From Bifidobacterium breve (GTDB taxonomy: Bacteria > Actinomycetota > Actinomycetes > Nanopelagicales > Nanopelagicaceae): 64,000 nt of DNA. The notes beneath the pieces were generated by a model. That model was given only the letters and a program-made list of their open reading frames with translations. It was not told where the DNA came from and did not search any database. Location: assembly GCA_945860275.1 (NCBI GenBank), contig CAMAPN010000003.1:30703-94702 (forward strand), written 5' to 3'. This document shows, piece after piece, positions 24,000-34,005 of this stretch; the stretch's first letter is position 1; every line of letters begins with the position of its first letter. A program made the translations under genes and the position numbers.

Positions 24000-25388
24000 A
24001 TGGCTAACCATTCCAGTTCTGGCCCGTCTGGCTCAGTTGCGATCATGTGGTTTCGTCGAGATTTACGATTAATTGATCATCCAGCGCTGTCTGAAGCGGT
24101 TGCTAATTCTGATGCAGTCATTCCGCTTTTTATTCTCGATGAGAAGCTCATCTCGCATGCCGGTAGTAAGCGCCTTGCATACATGGCTAATTCGTTGCGT
24201 GCACTTGATGAGTCACTGGGAAATAAACTCCATATTCGTGTGGGCGATCAGGTTGAGGTCTTAAAAGCTTTGATGAGCGAGCACCACATCACTGGCGTGT
24301 ATGTGTCAGAGGAGTTTGAACCGTATGGTGTGGCGCGCGATAATCGTGTAGAGCAAGCGGGGATTCCACTGATCAAAGTAGGAAGCCCATATGCAGTCTC
24401 ACCAGGGCGAGTGCGCAAACCAGATGGCACGAATTATCGGGTCTATACCCCTTTCTACAAAGGTTGGGTTCTCCACGGTTGGCGGAAAGCAATCCCTGCA
24501 CCAAAAAATATCAATGCGATAACGCCAGGCGCCAATGCGCGAAATTTCCCGACGTGGAACAGCCCCGACGGCAGTGAAATTTTCGAAGCCGGTGAACTTG
24601 CCGCACATAAACGATGGAATGAGTTTAAAAAGGGTGCGCTTGCTTGTTACGACGAAGCGCGCAACATGGCCGGAATTGATGGCACGAGTAAGTTGAGCGC
24701 GCATCTCAAATGGGGCGAGATTCATCCGCGGACGTTGTTAGCTGAATTGGGCGAAAGTAAAGCTCATGAAGTATTTCGAAAAGAGATTGCTTGGCGCGAG
24801 TTCTATGCTGATGTACTTCATCACTATCCACACACTGAAAAAGATTATTACTCACCACAGTTTGCCGGGATGCGATATGACGAACCAGGCGAGAAATTTC
24901 AACTCTGGTGCGAAGGAAAGACTGGCTATCCATTCGTCGATGCCGCAATGCGTCAGATTGTCAAAGAAGGGTGGATGCACAACCGAACTCGAATGGTTGT
25001 TGCATCATTTCTCGTGAAGGATCTTCATATCGAATGGCAACATGGCGCTAATTTCTTCATGGAACATCTCGTGGATTTTGATGTGGCTTCAAATAGCCAT
25101 GGTTGGCAGTGGACTGCCGGATGTGGCACCGATGCTTCGCCGTACTACCGAGTCTTTAATCCCATTGAACAAGGGAAGAAATTCGATCCGGAAGGGGCGT
25201 ACATAAAGAAGTACGTTCCGGAGCTTCGCCACTTAGATAGCGATCAAATACATGAGCCCTGGCTCTATCTCGATGGATATAGCCAGGGCTATGTGGAGCG
25301 AATCGTCGATCACGCACAAGAGCGGATCGAATCCCTTGCTCGACTAGAGGAAATAAAGCAAGCTAAGGAAATCAAGCCAGGAAGTTAG
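24000..25388 (+). CDS. phr: Deoxyribodipyrimidine photo-lyase
   Basis: MWFRRDLRLIDHPAL, WREFYADVL, NSHGWQWTAGCGTDASPYYRVFNP. Confidence 0.95.
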   Translation: MANHSSSGPSGSVAIMWFRRDLRLIDHPALSEAVANSDAVIPLFILDEKLISHAGSKRLAYMANSLRALDESLGNKLHIRVGDQVEVLKALMSEHHITGVYVSEEFEPYGVARDNRVEQAGIPLIKVGSPYAVSPGRVRKPDGTNYRVYTPFYKGWVLHGWRKAIPAPKNINAITPGANARNFPTWNSPDGSEIFEAGELAAHKRWNEFKKGALACYDEARNMAGIDGTSKLSAHLKWGEIHPRTLLAELGESKAHEVFRKEIAWREFYADVLHHYPHTEKDYYSPQFAGMRYDEPGEKFQLWCEGKTGYPFVDAAMRQIVKEGWMHNRTRMVVASFLVKDLHIEWQHGANFFMEHLVDFDVASNSHGWQWTAGCGTDASPYYRVFNPIEQGKKFDPEGAYIKKYVPELRHLDSDQIHEPWLYLDGYSQGYVERIVDHAQERIESLARLEEIKQAKEIKPGS

Positions 25389-26817
25389 TGAACTGCCAAG
25401 GATCGCTCTCGTCGTACTCACGTTGATTCCATCCTTTGAATGGATCGAACCGAGTAGCCAACGGATCCCAATCGACGGCATCTGACCAAATCGTGCCAAG
25501 GTATGGCTCAATCAGCGGGAGTACTTCGCGCCACGGCAGCTCATCGGGAACCAAGAGCCCGGCATCAGGGTTGGCCATCGCCCACGCAACAGCTGCATAG
25601 ACAGAGGCAGCAACTTGAACCGTTGTCGCTGATTGCCCTGGAGCGAGAACGCGAGCTTGATCAATCGACAGGAGCGAGCCACACCACCACGATTTGAATG
25701 GATGACCCATGAGAAGAACTCCCAAGCGATCTTCGCCGCTAATGATCTCTTCATTCATGATTCGTTGATCGCTTTGTAAGTTCCATTGGCGCATCTCTGT
25801 TTCGCGCATGGAGGCAATTGCCGCATCAGTTGGGCAATATGCATAGTGCACAGTTGGGCGGTAGATGGCTTTGCTGCCATCCCACACGGTTAGATGATCT
25901 GAAAGTGTGAATGCCTCACCATGGCGGATGACCATGCCGGTTGTCTCGCATGAGGGAACCCAGGAGCGTACCCATGTCGTTGCGCCAGGTTGCGCTAACG
26001 CAATCTGGTTCTGCGGCCCAACTTTGTGGGTGTATGCAGTAGGCGGCAACTTCTTCTCGTGGGTACCCCAACCAAGTTCTGCTGGCGCAATACCTTCTTC
26101 GTAGAAGCCTTCAACGCTCCAGGTATTCACAAATTCATCGACGCGCTTTGGTTTATCTGAAATCTGGGTGTCTCGTTCTGCAATATGAATGACGCGTACA
26201 TCGAGCGCGTGGGCAAGGGCTGGATAGTCATCGTCGCTCATTGCCTTTTCCACGGCCCCGCTAGCTTTGCTCTCTTTTAATGCACGCGTGCCAACCTCAA
26301 TGAGCGCACGTTTAACAAGATGCGAAACCATGCCAGGGTTGGCGCCATGTTCGACAATAGCGGTCGCGCCCTTTTCGCTCCACGATGCTTTCATCTCACG
26401 AAGGCGCATATGTCGGTAATAGAGGGTGCGCTCGATGGGATCACGTGATGATCCTCCGGCGTACGGCTCCCATTCTTCTACTGAAGTATTGAGATATAGG
26501 ACGCCATGATCGTGCGCCCAGCCAATAATCGAATTGGCATCGATATTCCATGCCAAGTCAAGGAGGAAATCTCCGGCTTTCAAATATTTGCTAAGGAACT
26601 CATCCATATTTTCTTTGGTGAGTTTGTCGATGATGTACGTGGCACCGCGATTGATCGAAGAGGTAAAACGCTCTCGATTATCTTTGAAATCCACAATTGT
26701 CACTTGATGAGGTTCGACCAATTTGTCGAGAAGGATAGGAACTACACATTGCGATACGGATCCTGCACCGAGGACTAGAACTCGATTGTGAAATTTTGCG
26801 GCCAACGAACCTCCCAT
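25372..26817 (-). CDS. Homospermidine synthase / saccharopine dehydrogenase-fold protein
   Basis: VLVLGAGSVSQCVVPILLDKL, DLAWNIDANSIIGWAHDHGVLYLNTSVEEWEPY; exact start uncertain (a TTG just downstream also has an RBS). Confidence 0.85.
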   Translation of the reverse strand: MGGSLAAKFHNRVLVLGAGSVSQCVVPILLDKLVEPHQVTIVDFKDNRERFTSSINRGATYIIDKLTKENMDEFLSKYLKAGDFLLDLAWNIDANSIIGWAHDHGVLYLNTSVEEWEPYAGGSSRDPIERTLYYRHMRLREMKASWSEKGATAIVEHGANPGMVSHLVKRALIEVGTRALKESKASGAVEKAMSDDDYPALAHALDVRVIHIAERDTQISDKPKRVDEFVNTWSVEGFYEEGIAPAELGWGTHEKKLPPTAYTHKVGPQNQIALAQPGATTWVRSWVPSCETTGMVIRHGEAFTLSDHLTVWDGSKAIYRPTVHYAYCPTDAAIASMRETEMRQWNLQSDQRIMNEEIISGEDRLGVLLMGHPFKSWWCGSLLSIDQARVLAPGQSATTVQVAASVYAAVAWAMANPDAGLLVPDELPWREVLPLIEPYLGTIWSDAVDWDPLATRFDPFKGWNQREYDESDPWQFTNFLA

Positions 26818-26900
26818 TGAGTGCGTGAGAAATAAGAACGGACCGGCAAATCGTAGGGCATAAATTCACGCAGGAATTACATGTTCTAGCTCACCAGGAT

Positions 26901-28232
26901 TTAGCGTGCAGCGCGCTTGGCCTGGTACATCTGAGCATCGGCCTGCTCGAGCGGATTGTTAGAGGTCGAGATTTCGGCAATGCCGACGCTCGTTGTAAGT
27001 ACGAGCGCACGATCACCGCAGTAAATTGGCGTTGTTAGCGCTCTGTGTAGCCGTTGGGCGAGTTCTGGGGCGCTAACTATCTCTAGGTCAACCAAGATTG
27101 CAAACTCATCACCGCCGAGCCGAGCCAGGTAACAGCTAGCGGGCAAGACGGCGTGAAAGCGATGGGCAACTTCGCGGAGTACTTGATCTCCAGCGCTGTG
27201 GCCGTGGACGTCGTTGATTGCCTTGAAGTTATCGAGGTCAAGCAGGAGCAGCGACCACGAGCCATCGAGCGGTAGATTTTTTAGGCGAGCTAAGAATTCT
27301 CGCCGATTGCCTACCCCAGTTAATTCATCAGTGATCGAGAGCTCTTTGTGAATCTTTCCTTGTTCAGCTTCCTCGAGCGCAAGCGCCATTCGGGTGAAGG
27401 CAAGGAGCAGAGTAATAATTGAAGGAATGAGAGCCAGTTCTGAATTTTGATTGGGATGTAACGAGTGCCAACCAAGTATCGAGAGCGAAAGTCCGAGAGC
27501 GAGAAATATCGGAGGGTAAGTGTTCATTTCTCGAACTCGACTTTGATTAAGTTTTGGAGTTGTTGCGCAGAGTAGGAGCGCAAGTAGCCATCCTTCATCA
27601 ACAATGCCACCAACTGCGTATTGATTGTTGCTAAAGAGCCACAGATATCCAACATCGCTAGTCGTAAAAAGCACGATTGCGCTCATAAGTAAGAAGTACT
27701 CTTTCGATGTTCCACTACGGATGCCAATCAACGTGAGCGATGCGATAAGCATGAGATCGCCAATCGGATAAAGCGTGAGAAGGAAAAACTCTGCAGATGA
27801 GCGCGCATTGGATGTTGCAGAAAGCGCCAAGGTCGTCAGAAGGGCGGAGAGGCCGAGCGTAATAATCAAAGAATCAAGAATTTGTGACTTCGTGAGCGCC
27901 TTCAACTGCTGGCTTTTTACAATATAGAAGAAGAGCAATGGGTAGAGCATCAGATATCCCGCGCCACCCCATAGCGATGCAGCCACCGATAAGGTCATAA
28001 CTGCAGAATCTGCAATACTTGAAAAAATCGAACCAAGGGTCCAGGCGGCAATAGCGAATGCAATAAGCCGCTCTCTCTTAATGAGAAGCCAGAGTGCCGT
28101 AACAACCAAGAGGGCGTTATAGGTGAGTATGTCCCAGAAAAAAGAGCGTCCTGGTTGTGCCACGGCAATAACAAGGTGAACCACTCCAGCCAAAAAAGGG
28201 GTAAAACGTGCGAGCTGTGTGCGGCGCGGCAT
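26901..28232 (-). CDS. Membrane GGDEF diguanylate cyclase
   Basis: Multi-TM N-terminus plus DELTGVGNRREF...LARLGGDEFAIL. Confidence 0.93.
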   Translation of the reverse strand: MPRRTQLARFTPFLAGVVHLVIAVAQPGRSFFWDILTYNALLVVTALWLLIKRERLIAFAIAAWTLGSIFSSIADSAVMTLSVAASLWGGAGYLMLYPLLFFYIVKSQQLKALTKSQILDSLIITLGLSALLTTLALSATSNARSSAEFFLLTLYPIGDLMLIASLTLIGIRSGTSKEYFLLMSAIVLFTTSDVGYLWLFSNNQYAVGGIVDEGWLLALLLCATTPKLNQSRVREMNTYPPIFLALGLSLSILGWHSLHPNQNSELALIPSIITLLLAFTRMALALEEAEQGKIHKELSITDELTGVGNRREFLARLKNLPLDGSWSLLLLDLDNFKAINDVHGHSAGDQVLREVAHRFHAVLPASCYLARLGGDEFAILVDLEIVSAPELAQRLHRALTTPIYCGDRALVLTTSVGIAEISTSNNPLEQADAQMYQAKRAAR

Positions 28233-28321
28233 ACGTGAACGGTAGGGGAGTATTTGCTGAGAGTGAAGCGAAATCTTTTTAAATCTATCGATTGCTAGTA
28301 CAGATAGGGCAAACTGGGCGT

Positions 28322-28750
28322 ATGGAAATCAACAGACGTCATTTCTTATGTGGTTCATTGCTCACCGCTCTGGGCACAAGCACTGCAGTGGTCGAGAGCG
28401 CAGATGCTGCAACTGGAGTAAAAAAACTCTCAGATGGTTCAATCGAAGTGACGGTTGCTTCTGTGAAATCTCTAGCTAAGGTCGGGGGTATTGCCCTGAT
28501 CGGTGATGTCAATGGTGCACCAACTGCACTAGTTCGTACCGGTGCAAAGAAATACATTGCATTGGATCTTCGGTGCACACATGCTGACATCACGGTTAAA
28601 CCAAAAGCTGGTGGTTTCTATTGTGAACCAGCACAAGGTGGACATGGTTCAGCTTTTACGAAAGCGGGAGCCGTGAGTCAATCTCCAGCGGACGCGCCAC
28701 TTAATCGATTGACGGTGACCGTCAAGGGCAAGAAAGTTATTGTTAGTTAA
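28322..28750 (+). CDS. Tat-exported Rieske-like [2Fe-2S] domain protein (atypical)
   Basis: NRRHFLCG twin-arginine motif; CTH box I and CEPAQGGHGSAF box II-like segment. Confidence 0.7.
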   Translation: MEINRRHFLCGSLLTALGTSTAVVESADAATGVKKLSDGSIEVTVASVKSLAKVGGIALIGDVNGAPTALVRTGAKKYIALDLRCTHADITVKPKAGGFYCEPAQGGHGSAFTKAGAVSQSPADAPLNRLTVTVKGKKVIVS

Positions 28751-29205
28751 ATTCCAACAGTGCAAGCAAGGTCGCGCACTGTCAAAGCCATCTCGTACAT
28801 ATCTTTCGATGTTCTAGATAACTTATCGAAAGTATCGAGCAGCGCCGCTTTCGAACGTGCGAGCTCTTCCTTATCGGCCTGAGTTAATGAAGTATCCGCC
28901 TCGGCAGCTGCAAATTGTGCAAGCAAGTCAGCTTTCTCTTGCAATTTTTTAGCGTAAGACTTCTTACCGGCGATGTATTGGTTATTGGAGTCGATACATT
29001 CTTTGATTAGCCACGTTAACTTAGCGCGCTTGACTGTCGGGTTCTTCTGACAGATGTAATCAAAGCCACCAATCTTCGCCTTTTGATTTGTCTTCTTGCA
29101 TGAACCGCCCGCCTTATTCGCTGCTTGCGCAGGGACGCTAACTAACCCAAGGAGAAGGAAAGCTGATGCCGCTATAGCGATAAGACGTTTGGTTATTCTG
29201 CTCAT
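28747..29205 (-). CDS. Small secreted protein with four mature-region Cys
   Basis: Sec signal peptide (..LGLVSVPAQA), then GGSCKK..FDYICQK..., helical region, C-terminal Cys. Confidence 0.75.
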   Translation of the reverse strand: MSRITKRLIAIAASAFLLLGLVSVPAQAANKAGGSCKKTNQKAKIGGFDYICQKNPTVKRAKLTWLIKECIDSNNQYIAGKKSYAKKLQEKADLLAQFAAAEADTSLTQADKEELARSKAALLDTFDKLSRTSKDMYEMALTVRDLACTVGI

Positions 29206-29283
29206 AGGTAGAGCCTAACTTTTCTTTCTGTGAAATCTCGGTATTTACCGCGACAATGCTTGGGTATTTCCTGTGAAAGCGGA

Positions 29284-30045
29284 CTATTTGCGCTGGTTTC
29301 GGCGCACTTTTATCCCGGTTTTTCGAACTAAAGAGCGAGGTAGATGGCGTAAGAGGAGATAAATCGTTCGATATTGCCGCCCCGGAATCGCCAAAGCATC
29401 ACCCCGAAGCACCGCCTCGATTCCATCGCTAACGACTCGATCTGCATCAAGCCAGAGCCACTTGGGCAGAGCAGACATATTCATCTTGCCCCGTTGGTGG
29501 AATTCGGTATGGGTAAAACCGGGAGCTAGTGCTGTGACATGAATACCTTCAGAAGCAAGATCTACAGCGAGATACTCAGAAAAGACTGTTACCCAAGATT
29601 TCGATGCGCTGTACGTGCTACCAGCGATCCAACCCGCAACGCTGCTGACATTAACTATGTACCCTCGTTTTTTCTCACGCATGAAGGCAAGTGCGGCATG
29701 AGTTGTGCGCATTACGGCGCTCACAAGAACTTCAAGGTTTTCGCTTTCGCGCTCGATATCTCCGTCAGCAAATCGCTTGTTAATACCAAAGCCTGCATTA
29801 TTAACAAGAAATTCCACCCCACCTTGGGCAAGGCGCGATTCAATGCGCTTTAACTCGTCTCTTTTTGATAAATCAGCAACTAATACTTCGCAGGTAATTC
29901 CATATCTATTCTGCAGGTGCGCGGCGCGCTCACGAAGGCGACGTTCATCACGCGCTACCAAAATAATGTCGTAACCTTTGCTAGCAAGTTGTTCGGCAAA
30001 TTCAGCACCAATTCCAGAACTTGCTCCGGTGATTAGTGCCCACAT
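29284..30045 (-). CDS. Short-chain dehydrogenase/reductase
   Basis: TGASSGIGAEFA, NNAGFG, YSASKSW. Confidence 0.93.
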   Translation of the reverse strand: MWALITGASSGIGAEFAEQLASKGYDIILVARDERRLRERAAHLQNRYGITCEVLVADLSKRDELKRIESRLAQGGVEFLVNNAGFGINKRFADGDIERESENLEVLVSAVMRTTHAALAFMREKKRGYIVNVSSVAGWIAGSTYSASKSWVTVFSEYLAVDLASEGIHVTALAPGFTHTEFHQRGKMNMSALPKWLWLDADRVVSDGIEAVLRGDALAIPGRQYRTIYLLLRHLPRSLVRKTGIKVRRNQRK

Positions 30046-30074
30046 TTTTCTACGCTCCTTTGGCTATCGATTGT

Positions 30075-31754
30075 TTAAAAAGTTTCGATTATTCGCAGAG
30101 CTGCAGGAGCATGAATTGGCACTACCGGATATCGCGGCGAAGTTGGTTTTAAGCGTCGGTATGGAGCACCTTGCAGCGGCCTGCCATCGACATCACCTTT
30201 ATTGGGCCAGAGTGAAATTGCACGCTCTGCTTGCGCTGTGATTGTCAAAGATGGATTAACGCCAAGGTTTGCAGTTATGGTGGAGCCGTCAATGATGTGC
30301 AAAGTCGGGTAATTCCATATTCGATGGTAGGGATCAATGACACCCTCGGCTTCGCTATTTCCGATTACACAACCACCAACAAAATGTGCAGTGAATGGAG
30401 CATTCACAAGATCACCGATATGCCCTCCGGCAATTCCACCATAACGATTTGCAATTCTCCGGGCAGTTTCATTCGCAGCAGGAATATACGTAGCATTTGG
30501 TCGCTCCGAATCATTCTCGGAAGTTAGTCGCCAACCAAAAATGCCATGTTTGCTTCGAACTTTGATTGCCGAATCCACATCCTGCATGACCAGGGCAATA
30601 ACAGTTCGTTCGCTCCATTTTTTTACATTGAAAATGGTCGCAATCAAACCTGGTTTACGGACCAAAGTTTTGAGCCATTGCTTCCTTCGCTCAGCAACGC
30701 TAGAGCCATCTGTCATAGCTGTTTGAAGTAATCCCATCAGATTACTTCCCTTTCCATAGCGAACCGGCTCTACGTGCGTATTCTCGTCGGGGAAGAATGA
30801 CGAGGTAATTGCTGCTCCTTGGCTGAAGTTAATGTCAGCGCTCGGCATAATTGCGCCCACTAGTGATTCGCTATTGGTGCGAGAGAGCTCGCCAAGTCTT
30901 TCGGAAATTTTCGGTAATTTTCCAGTTGCTTTCATCTTATGGAGAAGTTTTTGAGTGTTGTACGTTCCCGCAGCGAGGATTACTTGCTCGGTAGTAAATA
31001 CTTGCTTCTGTCGAAGCCAGCGATTGCTTTGTTTGGCGATTACTTGCCATCCATCGTTCGTTTTCTCGATTGAGAGCGCTGTTGTTAATGGAAAGACCGT
31101 TGCACCCGCGCCCTCTGCAAGTCCTAAATAGTTCTTAGGCAGCGTGTTCTTGGCATTGTGTCGGCAGCCAGTCATACAACTTCCGCACTGTAAGCAGCTG
31201 ATTCGATCTGGGCCAACGCCACCAAAATATGGATCGCTAATTAACTCACCAGGCTTGTTACCAAAGTGCACACCAAGTGGAGCCATCTTGAAGGTGTGAC
31301 CAACTCCCATCTCGTCAGCCACTTCTTGCATCGCCTTATCCGAATTAGTGAAGTATGGATTTGTCTGAACGCCCAACATCCGTTCGGCTTGGTCATACCA
31401 AGGGGTTAACTCTGATTTCCAATCTGTGATTTCACTCCACTGGGGATCATTGAAGTATTTTTCAGTTGGTCGGTACAAAGTATTTGCATACACAAGCGAA
31501 CCACCACCCACGCCAGCACCTGCAAGAATCAAAACGTTCGGTAGCGCATGAATTCTTTGAATGCCGGTCAACCCTAATTTTGGGAAGAACAGAAAACGCG
31601 AGAGCCGCCATGAAGTCTTCGGAAAATCCTTGTCAGAGAAGCGGCGACCTGCTTCGAGAATTCCTACTCGATATCCTTTTTCACTGAGTCGAAGAGCGCT
31701 AACGCTTCCACCAAAACCTGATCCAATGATTAGGACATCAAAGTGTTTGGTCAT
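30075..31754 (-). CDS. GMC family oxidoreductase (cholesterol-oxidase-like)
   Basis: DVLIIGSGFGGSVSALRLSEKGYRVGILEAGRRF and HFVGGCVIGNSEAEGVIDPYHRIWNYPTLHIIDGSTI. Confidence 0.9.
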   Translation of the reverse strand: MTKHFDVLIIGSGFGGSVSALRLSEKGYRVGILEAGRRFSDKDFPKTSWRLSRFLFFPKLGLTGIQRIHALPNVLILAGAGVGGGSLVYANTLYRPTEKYFNDPQWSEITDWKSELTPWYDQAERMLGVQTNPYFTNSDKAMQEVADEMGVGHTFKMAPLGVHFGNKPGELISDPYFGGVGPDRISCLQCGSCMTGCRHNAKNTLPKNYLGLAEGAGATVFPLTTALSIEKTNDGWQVIAKQSNRWLRQKQVFTTEQVILAAGTYNTQKLLHKMKATGKLPKISERLGELSRTNSESLVGAIMPSADINFSQGAAITSSFFPDENTHVEPVRYGKGSNLMGLLQTAMTDGSSVAERRKQWLKTLVRKPGLIATIFNVKKWSERTVIALVMQDVDSAIKVRSKHGIFGWRLTSENDSERPNATYIPAANETARRIANRYGGIAGGHIGDLVNAPFTAHFVGGCVIGNSEAEGVIDPYHRIWNYPTLHIIDGSTITANLGVNPSLTITAQAERAISLWPNKGDVDGRPLQGAPYRRLKPTSPRYPVVPIHAPAALRIIETF

Positions 31755-32977
31755 ACCGTTATATCGCTTGCATCCTCTTCACGTAGCCCCCAGCTGGTGC
31801 CGTATTGTTCTAATTTATCTAAATAAGGTTTGGCTGGGAACCATTCGGGCCCATTGACTCCCTCAGGTTTCCACGTGCCTTCGTGGATTAACTCCATAGC
31901 AATCACCGGATTGATGGCGGTCTGCCAGACCACAGCTTGGTCGCCGTAGTGCTCCATAGACCATGCGTTGTCGACGACGTGATAGAGATAGACCGCACGC
32001 GGCTTACCGTTCTTATCGAGCCCCTTGACCAGCGCGCCAGCGCAGGTCTTGCCCTTCATTCGCGAGCCAAGCGTTGCTGGATCAGGTAGCGAAGCGGAGA
32101 GAAGGTCGCGCGGGGAGACTGGAATACCTTGGACATCAACGCTCTCTTTGCGATCCATGCCGAGTAAATGAATGGTCTTGAGGATTGTGATGAACTGATC
32201 GCCAAGGCCATATTTGAAATTAACGCGCTTTGCATCAATTTTCTGCGGAATCAACACGACCTCTTCGTGCTCTACATTCACGCATTGGACTGGGCCAATA
32301 CCTTCAGGGAAATCAAAAGTCTCAATGCCGCTAAATGGTTCAGTAGTGAACCAGCCACGACCGTCTTCCCAAACTATTGGTGGATTTAAGCACTCCTCGA
32401 TTGTGGTCCAGATCGAAAAAGAAGGCGCAAATTCATATCCTTCAACAACAATATTCGAGCCATCCAGAATTGTGATCTGATCAATTCTTGAGAAAAGTTC
32501 TTCTGCTGCATATTTTGCAAACACATCGCTCAAGCCGGGTTCGATACCCATTCCAACAAGGGCATAGATGCCGCGTTCGGACCAATTCCAATCTCGTGCG
32601 AACTGTTCGTCGCCAAGTTTTACGCCTGTCTCACTGTAGGGATAGTGCGGATGTTGCCGTGATAGCGACATCGCCATATCCATGTAGTTGGTATTTTCGA
32701 TTTCACATGCCAGAAAGATGGGCATGACAAATCGTGGATCGACAGCATTAATAACTATGTCTGGCTTGGTCTTGCGGATTAACTCTCGGATATCTTCAAG
32801 TTCGGCCGCGTTTACCTGTGCAGCTGAAAAACGGGCATCTTTGACTCGAGTGACGGCTTCTTCCGCGCGCGCCAGAGTTCGATCTGCAATGACTGCGCTG
32901 GTGATAAAGGGGCGCTTTGATGCGATATTGGCTATTGCGCGCCCAACACCGCCGGCGCCAATAACTAAGGCTTTCAT
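31751..32977 (-). CDS. Saccharopine dehydrogenase family protein (carboxynorspermidine/lysine-type dehydrogenase-like)
   Basis: MKALVIGAGGVGRAIANIA; LPDPATLGSRMKGKTCAGALVKG C-terminal pattern. Confidence 0.85.
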   Translation of the reverse strand: MKALVIGAGGVGRAIANIASKRPFITSAVIADRTLARAEEAVTRVKDARFSAAQVNAAELEDIRELIRKTKPDIVINAVDPRFVMPIFLACEIENTNYMDMAMSLSRQHPHYPYSETGVKLGDEQFARDWNWSERGIYALVGMGIEPGLSDVFAKYAAEELFSRIDQITILDGSNIVVEGYEFAPSFSIWTTIEECLNPPIVWEDGRGWFTTEPFSGIETFDFPEGIGPVQCVNVEHEEVVLIPQKIDAKRVNFKYGLGDQFITILKTIHLLGMDRKESVDVQGIPVSPRDLLSASLPDPATLGSRMKGKTCAGALVKGLDKNGKPRAVYLYHVVDNAWSMEHYGDQAVVWQTAINPVIAMELIHEGTWKPEGVNGPEWFPAKPYLDKLEQYGTSWGLREEDASDITV

Positions 32978-33065
32978 GAAAATGACTCCTGAACTTTGTC
33001 CCTAGGCTAACTCAAAAGGTAAAAGTCTGCAAAATTAGGGGATAATTACCAAGAAGTCAGCACAA

Positions 33066-33139
33066 GTCCTCGTAGCTCAGTTGGATAGAGCGATCGCCTC
33101 CTAAGCGGTAGGTCACCAGTTCGATTCTGGTCGGGGACA
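33066..33139 (+). tRNA. tRNA-Arg(CCT), CCA not encoded
   Basis: GTCCTCG/CGGGGAC acceptor, anticodon loop CTCCTAA, TTCGATT T-loop. Confidence 0.97.
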
Positions 33140-33145
33140 CGTAAT

Positions 33146-33985
33146 TTAAATAAAAATTACTGTGCGATTGCCAAGTAAAAAGACTCTATCTTCTGCGTAA
33201 AGGCGAACTGCTTTTGCTAATACACGACGTTCAATATCACGACCAATGGAAATCAGATCGTCAGGGGTCGCTGAGTGCGTAACGTGAGCAATATCTTGTT
33301 CAATGATTGGGCCTTCATCGAGATCTTCAGTGACAAAGTGGGCCGTAGCGCCGATGATCTTGACGCCACGTTCGTATGCCTGGTGATAAGGACGGGCTCC
33401 TTTAAATCCTGGGAGGAAAGAGTGATGAATATTGATGATGTGCCCGGCGAATTCGTTGCAGAACTCCTTCGACAAGATTTGCATATATCGAGCGAGGACA
33501 ACAACATCAATATTTAATTCCTGGATACGAGCCATGATTTCACTCTCTTGGCTCTTTTTATTCTGCGCGTTGACTGGAAGATGCTCGAAGGCAATGCCAT
33601 GTGATTCGACAAGGCCACGAAGTTCATCGTGGTTAGAGATGACTAGAGGAATTTCCACTGGTAGCTCACCGAGTTCGCGGAGATAGAGCAGATCGCGCAG
33701 ACAGTGGCTCTCTTTAGTCACCATGATCAAAGCACGGGGGCGGTTGGTGATTTCACGAATCTTCAGTTCCGGTGCGAAGCGGGCGAGCTCGCGCTGCAAG
33801 ATCTGCTCGGCATCGTCTCGAGAAGCATTAGTAGTGAACCGAGTTCGCATACAGAACATCCCAGTGATGGGATCGGTGAACTGTTGGTTCTCGATGATAT
33901 TGCCATCGCATTTGAGCACCGCATCGGTCATCGTATGCACGATTCCTGAGGTGTCTTTACATGTGAAGGTAGCGAGCAAATCCAT
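33146..33985 (-). CDS. purU: Formyltetrahydrofolate deformylase
   Basis: N-terminal ACT-like domain, LARYMQILS, INIHHSFLPGFKGARPYHQAYERGVKIIGATAHFV. Confidence 0.96.
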   Translation of the reverse strand: MDLLATFTCKDTSGIVHTMTDAVLKCDGNIIENQQFTDPITGMFCMRTRFTTNASRDDAEQILQRELARFAPELKIREITNRPRALIMVTKESHCLRDLLYLRELGELPVEIPLVISNHDELRGLVESHGIAFEHLPVNAQNKKSQESEIMARIQELNIDVVVLARYMQILSKEFCNEFAGHIINIHHSFLPGFKGARPYHQAYERGVKIIGATAHFVTEDLDEGPIIEQDIAHVTHSATPDDLISIGRDIERRVLAKAVRLYAEDRVFLLGNRTVIFI

Positions 33986-34005
33986 TTGAACAGTCTAGTT
34001 GATGG

